A stretch of 64,000 bases of DNA from Leifsonia sp052114085 (GTDB taxonomy: Bacteria > Actinomycetota > Actinomycetes > Actinomycetales > Microbacteriaceae), in assembly GCF_052114085.1 (NCBI RefSeq), contig NZ_JBFREB010000001.1:992001-1056000 (forward strand). The letters are read 5' to 3'. The notes below the pieces were generated by a model. The model was not told the DNA's origin, ran no database searches, and saw only the letters and a program-made list of their open reading frames with translations. Shown one piece after another: positions 31,947 through 39,960 of this stretch (position 1 is its first letter; every line of letters starts with the position of its first letter). The position numbers and the translations under genes were made by a program.

Positions 31947-33794
31947 ATGACTGAGGAACCGCGAGACGACTCCCGATTTCCCGGGATCGACGAGCACGGC
32001 ATGATCGGCGACCTGCAAACGGTCGCCCTCGTCTCCACAGCAGGGAGCATCGACTGGTTCTGCGCTCCACGGTTCGACTCGCCGTCGCTGTTCGCCGCGC
32101 TGCTCGACCCCGAGAAGGGCGGATACTTCCGCATCCATGCTCTGGGCGAGCACATGCGCGTCAAGCAGATGTACTTCCCGCAGACGGCCGTGCTCATCAC
32201 CCGCTTCATGTCGGCGGACGGCGTCGGCGAGGTCATCGACTTCATGCCCGTGGCGGACGAGCCGACGGTGCCGACGGCGAGCCGGATCATCGTCCGCGTC
32301 GTCCGCGTCGTCCGTGGAGAGCTCACCTTCCGGGTGGAGTGCCGGCCGCGCTTCGACTACGGCCGCCAGCCGCACACGGCCACGACCTCCGCTCACGGCG
32401 TCCGGTTCGAGGCCGGCGAATCCACCGCCGCCTTGCACGGAGTCAGCCAGGACACTCTCGACGGAGACGACGTCGACACCACGATCACCCTCGCGGCAGG
32501 CGACCGGCGGCTGCTGGCCTTCGAGACCGAACCGACGGGCGACCCGCGCGCCCTCGGACGAGCCAGAGGCACCCGGCTGTTCCGCGACACGGTCGACTTC
32601 TGGCGCGACTGGCTCTCGCGCTCCACCCACTCGGGACGCTGGCGCGAGGAGGTCGAGCGGTCCGCCATGGTGCTGAAGCTGCTGCAGTACGCCCCCACGG
32701 GTGCGCTGGTCGCCGCTCCCACGGCAGCGCTGCCGGAGCAGCTCGGCGGCGTGCGCAACTGGGACTACCGCTACACCTGGATCCGCGATGCCTCCCTCTC
32801 CATCTTCTCGTTGCTCGCACTCGGCTACACCGACGAGGCCATCTCCTTCCAGCTGTGGGTCGCCGATCGGGTGCTCGAACAGGTGGGCGACTCGTCCGGG
32901 CCGCTGAAGATCATGTACCGGATCGACGGGTCGTCCGACCTGGAGGAGCTGACGCTGGACCATTTCGAAGGTTATGCGGGCTCGCGTCCTGTGCACATCG
33001 GCAACGGTGCGGCGGACCAGCTGCAACTCGACATCTACGGCGAGGCGCTGTGGGCGATCGCCGCGGGTGAGCAATTCCGGCCGATGGGTCACCCCGGATG
33101 GACGAAGCTGCGCGGCATCCTCGACTGGCTGGCGGACAACTGGGATCAGCCCGACGAGGGGGTGTGGGAGACCCGCGGCGGGCGGAAGGACTTCACCTAC
33201 GGCCGCATCATGTGCTGGGTCGCCTTCGATCGCGGCATCCGCATCGCGCGCGACCGCGGCTTCCCCGCACCGCTCGAACGGTGGACGGCCGAACGCGACG
33301 CCATTTACGAACAGGTCTTCACGCGGTGCTGGAACCCGGAACGCAAGGCCTTCACGCAGTATCCGGGCACCGACGTCGTGGATGCGATCACGCTTCTCAT
33401 GCCCCGGGTGGGGATGATTGCGCCGCAGGACCCGATGTGGCTGTCCACGCTAGACGCGATCGGCGAGGAACTGGTGACGGACAGTCTGGTGTACCGGTAC
33501 AACCCGGCGGCCTCGCCGGACGGGCTCCCGGGCGAGGAGGGCACCTTCTCGCTGTGCTCCTTCTTCTACGTCATGGCCCTGACGGACGCAGGCCGGCTGG
33601 AGGAGGCGCAGTACGCCTTCGAGAAGATGCTGACCTACGGCAACCACGTCGGCCTGTACGCGGAGGAGGTCGACCCGTCCGGTCTGCAGCTCGGCAACTT
33701 CCCTCAGGCGTTCACCCACCTGGCGCTGATCCGGGCGGCGATCGACCTGGACGCCGCCCTCGAGAGTGCGGCCACACGCCGGCGATGGACCTGA
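31947..33794 (+). CDS. Glycoside hydrolase family 15 protein
   Basis: The 615-aa protein shows the bacterial GH15 (glucoamylase/trehalase-like) architecture: an N-terminal beta domain (IDEHGMIGDLQTVALVSTAG, SIDWFCAPRFDSPSLFAALL), then an (alpha/alpha)6 barrel with RNWDYRYTWIRDASLS, GNGAADQLQLDIYGE and the acid region GEEGTFSLCSFF. It hydrolyses alpha-glucosides such as trehalose or maltodextrins; which one is not decidable. No signal peptide, so it acts in the cytoplasm. ATG 31947 follows GAAGAGG. It overlaps the next membrane-protein gene by 10 bp. Confidence 0.92.
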   Translation: MTEEPRDDSRFPGIDEHGMIGDLQTVALVSTAGSIDWFCAPRFDSPSLFAALLDPEKGGYFRIHALGEHMRVKQMYFPQTAVLITRFMSADGVGEVIDFMPVADEPTVPTASRIIVRVVRVVRGELTFRVECRPRFDYGRQPHTATTSAHGVRFEAGESTAALHGVSQDTLDGDDVDTTITLAAGDRRLLAFETEPTGDPRALGRARGTRLFRDTVDFWRDWLSRSTHSGRWREEVERSAMVLKLLQYAPTGALVAAPTAALPEQLGGVRNWDYRYTWIRDASLSIFSLLALGYTDEAISFQLWVADRVLEQVGDSSGPLKIMYRIDGSSDLEELTLDHFEGYAGSRPVHIGNGAADQLQLDIYGEALWAIAAGEQFRPMGHPGWTKLRGILDWLADNWDQPDEGVWETRGGRKDFTYGRIMCWVAFDRGIRIARDRGFPAPLERWTAERDAIYEQVFTRCWNPERKAFTQYPGTDVVDAITLLMPRVGMIAPQDPMWLSTLDAIGEELVTDSLVYRYNPAASPDGLPGEEGTFSLCSFFYVMALTDAGRLEEAQYAFEKMLTYGNHVGLYAEEVDPSGLQLGNFPQAFTHLALIRAAIDLDAALESAATRRRWT

Positions 33795-34333
33795 ACGAGT
33801 CGGGAAGCCCGCCGGCCGGGCGCGATTCGCCGACCCACAGTGGGCTGTGGCGGCACTGGGGGTCGCCGGCCGCGATCTACGGCACGATCGTGTACGCGAG
33901 CGTTGTTGCGGCGGCCTCAAAGGTCGATGACGATCAGGCGTCGGCGGTGCGCCTGCTGGTGTTCAGCGTGGTGAGCATCCTCATCTTCTGGCTCGCCCAC
34001 GTCTACTCGACGGCGCTCGGTTTCCAGGGCGACGCGGACGACACGGGCAATCGGGTGCGCGACTCGATCCGTCACGCTCTCGCCGAGTCCGGCGGGATGC
34101 TGGAGGCGGCCATCGTGCCCAGCGTGCCGTTGCTTCTCGCCGCCCTCGGCATCCTGCCCGCCGACTTCGGGGTCGGTCTGGCGCTCTGGCTGGCGGTGCT
34201 GATGCTCGCGCTCCTCGGCTATTCGGTCTTCCGCAGACGCGGTCGCAGGATGCTGGTGTGCCTCGCCGGCGCGGTGGTGACAGGGTCGTTCGGGATCGTC
34301 GTCATCCTGCTGAAGAGCGCCCTGCAGCACTGA
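33785..34333 (+). CDS. Membrane protein, 182 aa
   Basis: Starting inside the last codons of the GH15 gene, the product has an N-terminal charged segment, then four hydrophobic stretches (SAVRLLVFSVVSILIFWLAH, SVPLLLAALGILPA, LALWLAVLMLALLGYSV and VCLAGAVVTGSFGIVVILL). The first loop contains KVDDDQAS. The gene is convergent with the hydrolase gene ending at 34360. No named family is recognised with certainty. Confidence 0.7.
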   Translation: MDLNESGSPPAGRDSPTHSGLWRHWGSPAAIYGTIVYASVVAAASKVDDDQASAVRLLVFSVVSILIFWLAHVYSTALGFQGDADDTGNRVRDSIRHALAESGGMLEAAIVPSVPLLLAALGILPADFGVGLALWLAVLMLALLGYSVFRRRGRRMLVCLAGAVVTGSFGIVVILLKSALQH

Positions 34334-34359
34334 CCGCGGTCATCAGCTCTGGACGGTCG

Positions 34360-35073
34360 TCAGTGGTCGGCGGCCTCCGCCAGCAGGGCGCCCAGCTCTG
34401 CCGGTCGTGTGAACATCGGCCAGTGCCCGGTCGGGAGCTCGACCACCTCCAGGCGCTCGAGTCGGCCGACCTCCGCCAGCACCGGTGAGCCGCCGTCGAC
34501 CCAGGAGCGCAGGTCGGCCGGGGTGAACTCGCACGCGACGATTGTGGCCGGGACAGCTCGCCGCCGCTGGTCGTCGGCCAGTTCGATCGGGGTGGTCGGG
34601 ATCGCTCCCGGTTCGGGGACGGCGGTGCGCCGGAACTCGTCGCGCTGCTCGTCGGTGAGGTCGATCAGGTCGGCGTCTTCGAAGTCCTCCCAGGCGAGCA
34701 GGTCGATCTCGCCGTCGACCGGGGTCATGTCCGAGGCGATGACACCGCCCGGCCCGAGCGGCCAGGAGTCGACGTAGACCGTCCGTGAGATGCGGGACGG
34801 ACGCAGACCCGTCGCCGCATACGCCAGCGGACCGCCGCCCGAATGGCCGACGAGGACCACATCCCGTTCGCCAGCATCGCCCACCCCGTCGATCTGCCGG
34901 ACGATCGCGTCCACCTGGTCGGGAACCGTGATCCGTCCGCGGTCGCTCGCGCCCGGCTCCAACCCGGGCAGCGTGAGGGGATGCGCGTGGTGCCCCGCCC
35001 GCTCGATGACCGGCGTCACCTCCCGCCAGGCGTCGGCTCCGAGCCAGAATCCGGGAACGAGGATGATCTCCAT
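34360..35073 (-). CDS. Alpha/beta hydrolase
   Basis: The 237-aa protein opens MEIILVPGFWLGADAWREVT, with the oxyanion loop GFWLG. The nucleophile elbow is VGHSGGG (Ser) and the histidine is in LPTGHWPMFTRP. This pattern is that of small lactonase/esterase-like hydrolases related to plant MES/hydroxynitrile-lyase type. Substrate unknown. ATG 35073 is used; the upstream in-frame start at 35112 is less likely. Confidence 0.85.
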   Translation of the reverse strand: MEIILVPGFWLGADAWREVTPVIERAGHHAHPLTLPGLEPGASDRGRITVPDQVDAIVRQIDGVGDAGERDVVLVGHSGGGPLAYAATGLRPSRISRTVYVDSWPLGPGGVIASDMTPVDGEIDLLAWEDFEDADLIDLTDEQRDEFRRTAVPEPGAIPTTPIELADDQRRRAVPATIVACEFTPADLRSWVDGGSPVLAEVGRLERLEVVELPTGHWPMFTRPAELGALLAEAADH

Positions 35074-35133
35074 GCGCCGACGGTAGCGCAGGGGTCCGAC
35101 ATCGGGCACCACGGGGCGCGCTCAGAGTGACGC

Positions 35134-35598
35134 TCAGAGCAGCGCGAGCTTTCCGACGATGCGATCCACGCGGTTGCGCGGTCCGACGATGCTCACCGCA
35201 TAGTAGGGCAGAGCGTCCGACTCGGTATCGGCGACCGCCCGCAGGTACTCGTCGTACATGCGGGTCAGCTGCGCCGCGGCCGGCATGTCGGCGACGAAGA
35301 CGTCCTCTGCTGTGTCCGCTTTCGCCCGGATCGCAGCCAGTTGCTCTCCGGATGCACGCAGCACCGAGCAGCCCGCCCAGGGGAGGCCCGGATGGACGGT
35401 GCCGTCGGCATCCACGGCCTCCGGGCCCAGGAGGCCATCGACCCGGTCGGCCGTGGCCGCTGCCGCGCAGATGGCCGCATTCGCCGCGATACCCGCTGGC
35501 AGGGACTCCTGGACGACGACCACCCACTTCAGCCGGGCCGACCGCGTTGGCGCCCCGGTGTCCACCTCGTGCGGCAGGAAGCCGACGGTCTTCGTCAT
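35134..35598 (-). CDS. DUF2000 family protein
   Basis: The 154-aa protein shows the DUF2000 pattern WVVVVQESLPAGIAANAAIC followed by GLPWAGCSVLRASGEQLAAI and VFVADMPAAAQLTRMYDEYL, with a C-terminal YAVSIVGPRNRVDRIVGKL strand-helix. The family fold resembles a small alpha/beta domain; no activity is known. It is divergent from the Lrp/AsnC gene at 35704, whose operator-like sequence lies between them, so regulation by that protein is plausible. Confidence 0.8.
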   Translation of the reverse strand: MTKTVGFLPHEVDTGAPTRSARLKWVVVVQESLPAGIAANAAICAAAATADRVDGLLGPEAVDADGTVHPGLPWAGCSVLRASGEQLAAIRAKADTAEDVFVADMPAAAQLTRMYDEYLRAVADTESDALPYYAVSIVGPRNRVDRIVGKLALL

Positions 35599-35680
35599 GA
35601 CGCGTGTCCCTTCGTTCGGTCTGAGCGAGCCGAATCTACTGAAAATGCGAGCCCCGTGCACGAAGGCCGAACATCATTCG

Positions 35681-35698
35681 GCAGAACCGCTATTCTGC
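35681..35698. promoter_or_regulatory. Inverted repeat, candidate AsnC/Lrp operator
   Basis: GCAGAA-N6-TTCTGC is a perfect 6-bp inverted repeat in the 105-bp gap between DUF2000 and Lrp genes. It overlaps the Lrp -10 box. This is the typical site for an autoregulator controlling the divergent gene. Confidence 0.5.
35691..35696 (+). promoter_or_regulatory. Probable -10 box, leaderless Lrp/AsnC gene
   Basis: TATTCT ends 7 nt before ATG 35704. There is no ribosome binding site. Confidence 0.45.
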
Positions 35699-35703
35699 TC
35701 GAC

Positions 35704-36159
35704 ATGGACGAACTTGATCGGGCGATCCTGCGCGAACTCCAGTCGGATGCGCGGCGCAGCAACCGCGAGGTCGCCGCGGCTGTCGGGGTCTCGCCGAGCA
35801 CCGCACTCGAACGCACCAGAGCCCTGCGGCGGCGCGGCATCATTCGCGGCGCCATGCTCGACGTGGACCTCGCCGCCATCGGCCGCCCCGTGCAGGCTCT
35901 CATCGCGGTGCGCATTCGGCCGCCGTCGCGTCCCGTCATCGAGGGCTTCCGGGACTGGGTGGCGGGGTTGCCCGAGACGCTCGGCGTGTTCGTGACGAGC
36001 GGGAACGAGGACTTCATCATCCATGTCGCCGTCGCCGACAACGAGAGTCTGTACGCGTTCGTGATCGACCGGCTCACCCAACGGCGCGAGATCGCGGACG
36101 TCCGCACGTCGGTCGTGTACGAGCACCTGCGCAACGGGAGCCCGGACCCGCTCAACTGA
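35704..36159 (+). CDS. Lrp/AsnC family transcriptional regulator
   Basis: The 151-aa protein has an N-terminal winged helix (MDELDRAILRELQSDARRSN, VAAAVGVSPSTALERTRALR) and a RAM domain (VQALIAVRIRPPSRPVIEGF, GVFVTSGNEDFIIHVAVADN) that binds amino acids or small ligands and mediates multimer formation. The adjacent divergent DUF2000 gene is the likely target along with itself. Confidence 0.92.
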   Translation: MDELDRAILRELQSDARRSNREVAAAVGVSPSTALERTRALRRRGIIRGAMLDVDLAAIGRPVQALIAVRIRPPSRPVIEGFRDWVAGLPETLGVFVTSGNEDFIIHVAVADNESLYAFVIDRLTQRREIADVRTSVVYEHLRNGSPDPLN

Positions 36160-36214
36160 TTCGCCCGGCGGGGCTACCATGTGCCGCACCGCATCCTTCG
36201 AGAGGAACACACGC

Positions 36215-37033
36215 ATGCCCGCACTGACCGACACGTTCACGCTCTCCAATGGGGTCGCCATCCCCAAGATCGGCTTCGGGACCTGGCAGATCCCCGACGG
36301 CCCGAAGACCTACGACTCCGTTCGCACCGCGCTCGACGCCGGCTACCGCCACATCGACACGGCCCGCGCCTACGGAAACGAGGCGAGCGTCGGGCGCGCG
36401 GTTCGCGACAGCGGGGTGCGGCGCGACGAGATCTTCATCACGACGAAGTGTCCGGCGGAGGTGAAGGATGCGGACGGCGCGCGGCACGCCTTCGACCGCT
36501 CCACCGAGTTGCTGGACCTCGGTGCGATCGACCTCTACCTCATCCACGCGCCCTGGCCGTGGAACGCGATCGGCAGCGACCACCGCGCGGGCAACATCGA
36601 GGTCTGGAAGGTGTTCGAGGAGATCTACGAGGCCGGCCGCACCCGCTCCATCGGCGTCAGCAATTTCACCGTGGCCGACCTGGAGTCGCTCATCGACGCG
36701 ACGGAGGTCCTTCCGCATGCCAACCAGATCCGCTGGTTCGTCGGCAACACGCAGCCGGAGACGACGGCGTTCTGCCAGGAGCGCGACATCCTCGTCGAGG
36801 GCTACTCGCCGCTTGCGACCGGACGCCTCCTCGACAACGCCGACATCGCCGCGATCGCGGAGAAGTACGGCAAGTCGGTCGCACAGGTGAGCATCCGCTA
36901 CCTGCTGCAAAAGGACATCCTGCCTCTCCCCAAGTCGACTACGCCGAGCCGAATCGTCGAGAATGCCGACGTCGACTTCGAGCTCTCGGCCGAGGATGTG
37001 GCGGCGCTCGACGCGCTCGACGCGGGGGACTGA
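36215..37033 (+). CDS. Aldo/keto reductase
   Basis: The 272-aa protein belongs to the AKR5-like group: KIGFGTWQIPDG, then GYRHIDTARAYGNEASVGRA (Asp and Tyr of the tetrad), IFITTKCPAEV (Lys) and LIHAPWP (His). The NADPH-binding C-terminal part is LPLPKSTTPSRIVENADVDF. It should reduce aldehydes or ketones, for example 2,5-diketo-gluconate-like substrates. ATG 36215 follows GAGAGGAA. It precedes the ClpC-like gene, with its HAIR box, by 108 bp. Confidence 0.9.
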   Translation: MPALTDTFTLSNGVAIPKIGFGTWQIPDGPKTYDSVRTALDAGYRHIDTARAYGNEASVGRAVRDSGVRRDEIFITTKCPAEVKDADGARHAFDRSTELLDLGAIDLYLIHAPWPWNAIGSDHRAGNIEVWKVFEEIYEAGRTRSIGVSNFTVADLESLIDATEVLPHANQIRWFVGNTQPETTAFCQERDILVEGYSPLATGRLLDNADIAAIAEKYGKSVAQVSIRYLLQKDILPLPKSTTPSRIVENADVDFELSAEDVAALDALDAGD

Positions 37034-37100
37034 CACCACCTCCCTCAGCGAATCAACTGGTTGCCGGACCCCGGAATAAAGCTCCCCCTCCTGCGTTGGA

Positions 37101-37121
37101 CTTGAGTGCACAAGGCTCAAC
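37101..37121 (+). promoter_or_regulatory. HAIR-type HspR binding site
   Basis: CTTGAGT-N7-GCTCAAC matches the HspR-associated inverted repeat consensus CTTGAGT-N7-ACTCAAG at 12 of 14 fixed positions. It is 21 bp upstream of the ClpC-like GTG and next to TTGGAC (37096-37101), a possible -35. HspR would repress here in unstressed cells. Confidence 0.75.
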
Positions 37122-37141
37122 TTTCAGAAACAGGAGAACAC

Positions 37142-39685
37142 GTGCCTGAGAACTTCACTCCCGACGGTGACAGCAACAACTCGTTCGACGAGTTCCTTGC
37201 GCGGTACCTCGCGGGTGAGCGTGCGCGCAATGCACGCTCGATCGACATCAGCCGCTTCCTCAGCCGCCGCACCCAGGAGATCCTCGCCGAGGCGGGGCGC
37301 TTCGCCCTGCAGCACGGTCACAACGAGCTGGACGCCCTCCACGTCCTGCGCGTGATGGCCGAGCAGGAGCCGGCCGCTGACGCCATGCGGCGCATCGGCG
37401 TCGACCCGTCGCGGGTCGCGCAGGCCGCCGAGTCGCGCCTGCCCGCTTCCAGCGACGTGATCCGCGCCGACGGCGCATCCATCACCGGTGCGCTGCAGCG
37501 CGCACTGTTCCACGCGTACCAGGTCGCCCAGGCGTCCGGTTCCACCTACATCGACCCCGAGCACGTCTTCTTCGCGCTCGTGATCGGCCGGGACGCCCCG
37601 GCCGGCCGGGTGCTGCAGTCCGCGGGCGTGACGCCCGAGGCCCTCAGCGACGCATTGGGCGACCGCGCGACGGTCGACGCCGGCGACCCGGGCGACTCCC
37701 TCGGCTCCGAGGGTGGGTCGCAGACCCCGATGCTCGACCAGTTCGGCACCGACCTGACCGCGCTCGCGCGCGACGGCAAGCTTGACCCGGTCATCGGCCG
37801 GCTCGACGAGATCGAGCAGACGGTCGAGATCCTCTCCCGGCGCACCAAGAACAACCCGGTGCTGGTGGGCGAGGCGGGCGTCGGCAAGACCGCGATCGTC
37901 GAGGGCCTGGCCCGCGCGATCGTCGCAGGCGATGTGCCCGAGCAGTTGCAGGAGAAGCGCGTCGTCTCGCTCGACCTGGCGGCCATGGTCGCGGGGACCC
38001 GCTACCGCGGCGACTTCGAGGAGCGGCTCACCGCGCTCATGGACGAGATCAGCGCCGGGACCGCTGAGCTGATCGTCTTCATCGACGAGCTGCACACCGT
38101 GGTCGGTGCCGGAGGTTCGGGCGAGTCCGGCGGCATGGACGCCGGCAACATCCTCAAGCCCCGCCTGGCCCGCGGCGACCTGCACCTGGTCGGTGCCACC
38201 ACTCTCAAGGAGTACCGCCGCATCGAGAAGGACCCGGCGCTGGAGCGCCGCTTCCAGCCGGTGACCGTCGGCGAGCCGTCCGTGGAGGACGCGGTGCTCA
38301 TCCTCGACGGCCTCCGTCCTGCCTATGAGGACCACCACGGGGTCCGCTACACCGCTGACGCGATCCGTGCCGCGGTGGAGCTCTCCGACCGCTACGTCTC
38401 CGACCGCTTCCTGCCGGACAAGGCCATCGACCTGATCGACCAGGCCGGCGCTCGCCTGCGCCTGTCGCTCGGCAAGCGCGTGGACACGTCCGCCCTGATG
38501 GAGCGCCTAGCCACGTTGGAGTCCGAGAAGAACTCCGCGGTCGCGGCCGAGCACTACGAGGAGGCATCGCGTCTGCGCGACGAGATCGAGACGGTTCAGC
38601 ACTCGCTGGACGAGCTCGCCTCAGCCCCCCGAGTGGATGCGGTGGTGGGCGAGCCCGAGATCGCGGCGATCGTGTCGCGCTCGACGGGCATCCCGGTGTC
38701 CCGTGTCGGCGAGGCCGACCGTGAGCGCCTGGCGCGCCTCGAGTCGGAGCTGCACGAGCGGGTGATCGGCCAGCACGACGCGGTCGTCTCCGTCGCGAAG
38801 GCGGTGCGCCGCAATCGCACCGGTCTCGGTGACGAGGGCCGTCCTGTCGGCAGTTTCCTCTTCCTCGGCCCGACCGGTGTCGGCAAGACCGAGCTGGCGA
38901 AGTCGCTCGCGGCGTCCCTGTTCGGTGACGAGAAGGCCATGCTGCGGTTCGACATGAGCGAGTTCGGCGAGCGTCACACCGTCGCCCGCCTGGTCGGTGC
39001 CCCTCCCGGATACGTCGGATACGACGAGGCCGGCCAGCTGACCGAGCGCGTGCGCCGCAACCCGTACTCGGTGGTGCTGTTCGACGAGATCGAGAAGGCT
39101 CACCCGGACGTGTTCAACCTGCTGCTGCAGGTGCTCGACGACGGTCGCCTGACCGACGGTCAGGGCCGCACGGTCGATTTCCGCAACACGGTGGTCATCA
39201 TGACGTCGAACCTCGGTTCGGAGTTCCTGGCGTCGCGTTCCGGTGCGCTCGGATTCGTGCCGGCGGACTCGGACGGTTTCTCGTCGGAGAAGGACATCCG
39301 CGACCGCGTCATGGGCAAGCTTCGTGAGGCGATGCGCCCCGAGTTCCTCAACCGCATCGACGAGATCGTGCTGTTCCGGAAGCTGGACGCCGAGCAGCTG
39401 CGCGACATCGTCCGCCTGCTGCTGAACGCGACCGCCTCCCGCCTGGCCGCCCGCGACATCGCCTTCGAGGCGACGGATGCGGCGGTCGCCTGGATCGCGG
39501 ACGCCGGCTACGAGCCGGAGTACGGAGCCCGCCCGCTCCGCCGCGTCATCCAGCGCCAGGTCGACGACCGCATCGCTGAGCTGATGGTCAGCGGCGAGCT
39601 CGCCGAGGGCGGCCGTGTGACCGTAGACGCCGAGGCCGGCGACCTCCGGGTCACCGCCCCCGCGGCCTTGCCGCTCGCGGCGTAA
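37142..39685 (+). CDS. ClpC-like AAA+ unfoldase under HspR-type control
   Basis: The 847-aa protein has two AAA+ modules (Walker A GEAGVGKT near residue 243, GPTGVGKT near 576) and a short middle region with a UVR-like KNSAVAAEHYEEASRLRDEI segment instead of the long ClpB M-domain. It carries the ClpP-docking loop LGF at residues 703-705. These traits mark it as a ClpC-type partner of ClpP. It has an atypical N-terminus (VPENFTPDGDSNNSFDEFLA) before the Clp-N repeats. GTG 37142 follows AGGAGA at 4 nt. A stress-induced second ClpC is the best reading. Confidence 0.85.
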   Translation: MPENFTPDGDSNNSFDEFLARYLAGERARNARSIDISRFLSRRTQEILAEAGRFALQHGHNELDALHVLRVMAEQEPAADAMRRIGVDPSRVAQAAESRLPASSDVIRADGASITGALQRALFHAYQVAQASGSTYIDPEHVFFALVIGRDAPAGRVLQSAGVTPEALSDALGDRATVDAGDPGDSLGSEGGSQTPMLDQFGTDLTALARDGKLDPVIGRLDEIEQTVEILSRRTKNNPVLVGEAGVGKTAIVEGLARAIVAGDVPEQLQEKRVVSLDLAAMVAGTRYRGDFEERLTALMDEISAGTAELIVFIDELHTVVGAGGSGESGGMDAGNILKPRLARGDLHLVGATTLKEYRRIEKDPALERRFQPVTVGEPSVEDAVLILDGLRPAYEDHHGVRYTADAIRAAVELSDRYVSDRFLPDKAIDLIDQAGARLRLSLGKRVDTSALMERLATLESEKNSAVAAEHYEEASRLRDEIETVQHSLDELASAPRVDAVVGEPEIAAIVSRSTGIPVSRVGEADRERLARLESELHERVIGQHDAVVSVAKAVRRNRTGLGDEGRPVGSFLFLGPTGVGKTELAKSLAASLFGDEKAMLRFDMSEFGERHTVARLVGAPPGYVGYDEAGQLTERVRRNPYSVVLFDEIEKAHPDVFNLLLQVLDDGRLTDGQGRTVDFRNTVVIMTSNLGSEFLASRSGALGFVPADSDGFSSEKDIRDRVMGKLREAMRPEFLNRIDEIVLFRKLDAEQLRDIVRLLLNATASRLAARDIAFEATDAAVAWIADAGYEPEYGARPLRRVIQRQVDDRIAELMVSGELAEGGRVTVDAEAGDLRVTAPAALPLAA

Positions 39686-39705
39686 CCCGCCCCGCCCCAC
39701 CCCAC

Positions 39706-39745
39706 GCGAAGGCGCCGACCCTGTTCTCAGGGCCGGCGCCTTCGC
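39706..39745 (+). terminator. Strong hairpin terminator after the ClpC-like gene
   Basis: 18-bp arms at 39706-39723 and 39728-39745 pair at 17 of 18 positions with a 4-nt TTCT loop, 20 bp after the stop. No long U-tract. Confidence 0.75.
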
Positions 39746-39784
39746 GCATCCCGGCCTCTCCCGCGGCCCCCGCGGCCTCTGCGC

Positions 39785-39846
39785 ATCGAGTGGTCCCAAC
39801 ACGCCGTTATCCCACGAACCGTAACGGCGTGTTGCGCCCACTCGAT
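39785..39846. repeat. Long inverted repeat hairpin
   Basis: 25-bp arms at 39785-39809 and 39822-39846 pair at 23 of 25 positions with a 12-nt loop. It lies between the ClpC-like terminator and the PBP gene, in a 275-bp gap without genes. It is unrelated in sequence to the terminator just upstream. Confidence 0.7.
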
Positions 39847-39960
39847 CGCGCGGCCCCAGCGCCTCCACGACCGTCACGATGTGCACATCCTGAGGGACTA
39901 CTCACCGACGCACACGCAACCCCCTGGACTCGCCCAGATACGGCTGGTTGGTTGGAGGGC

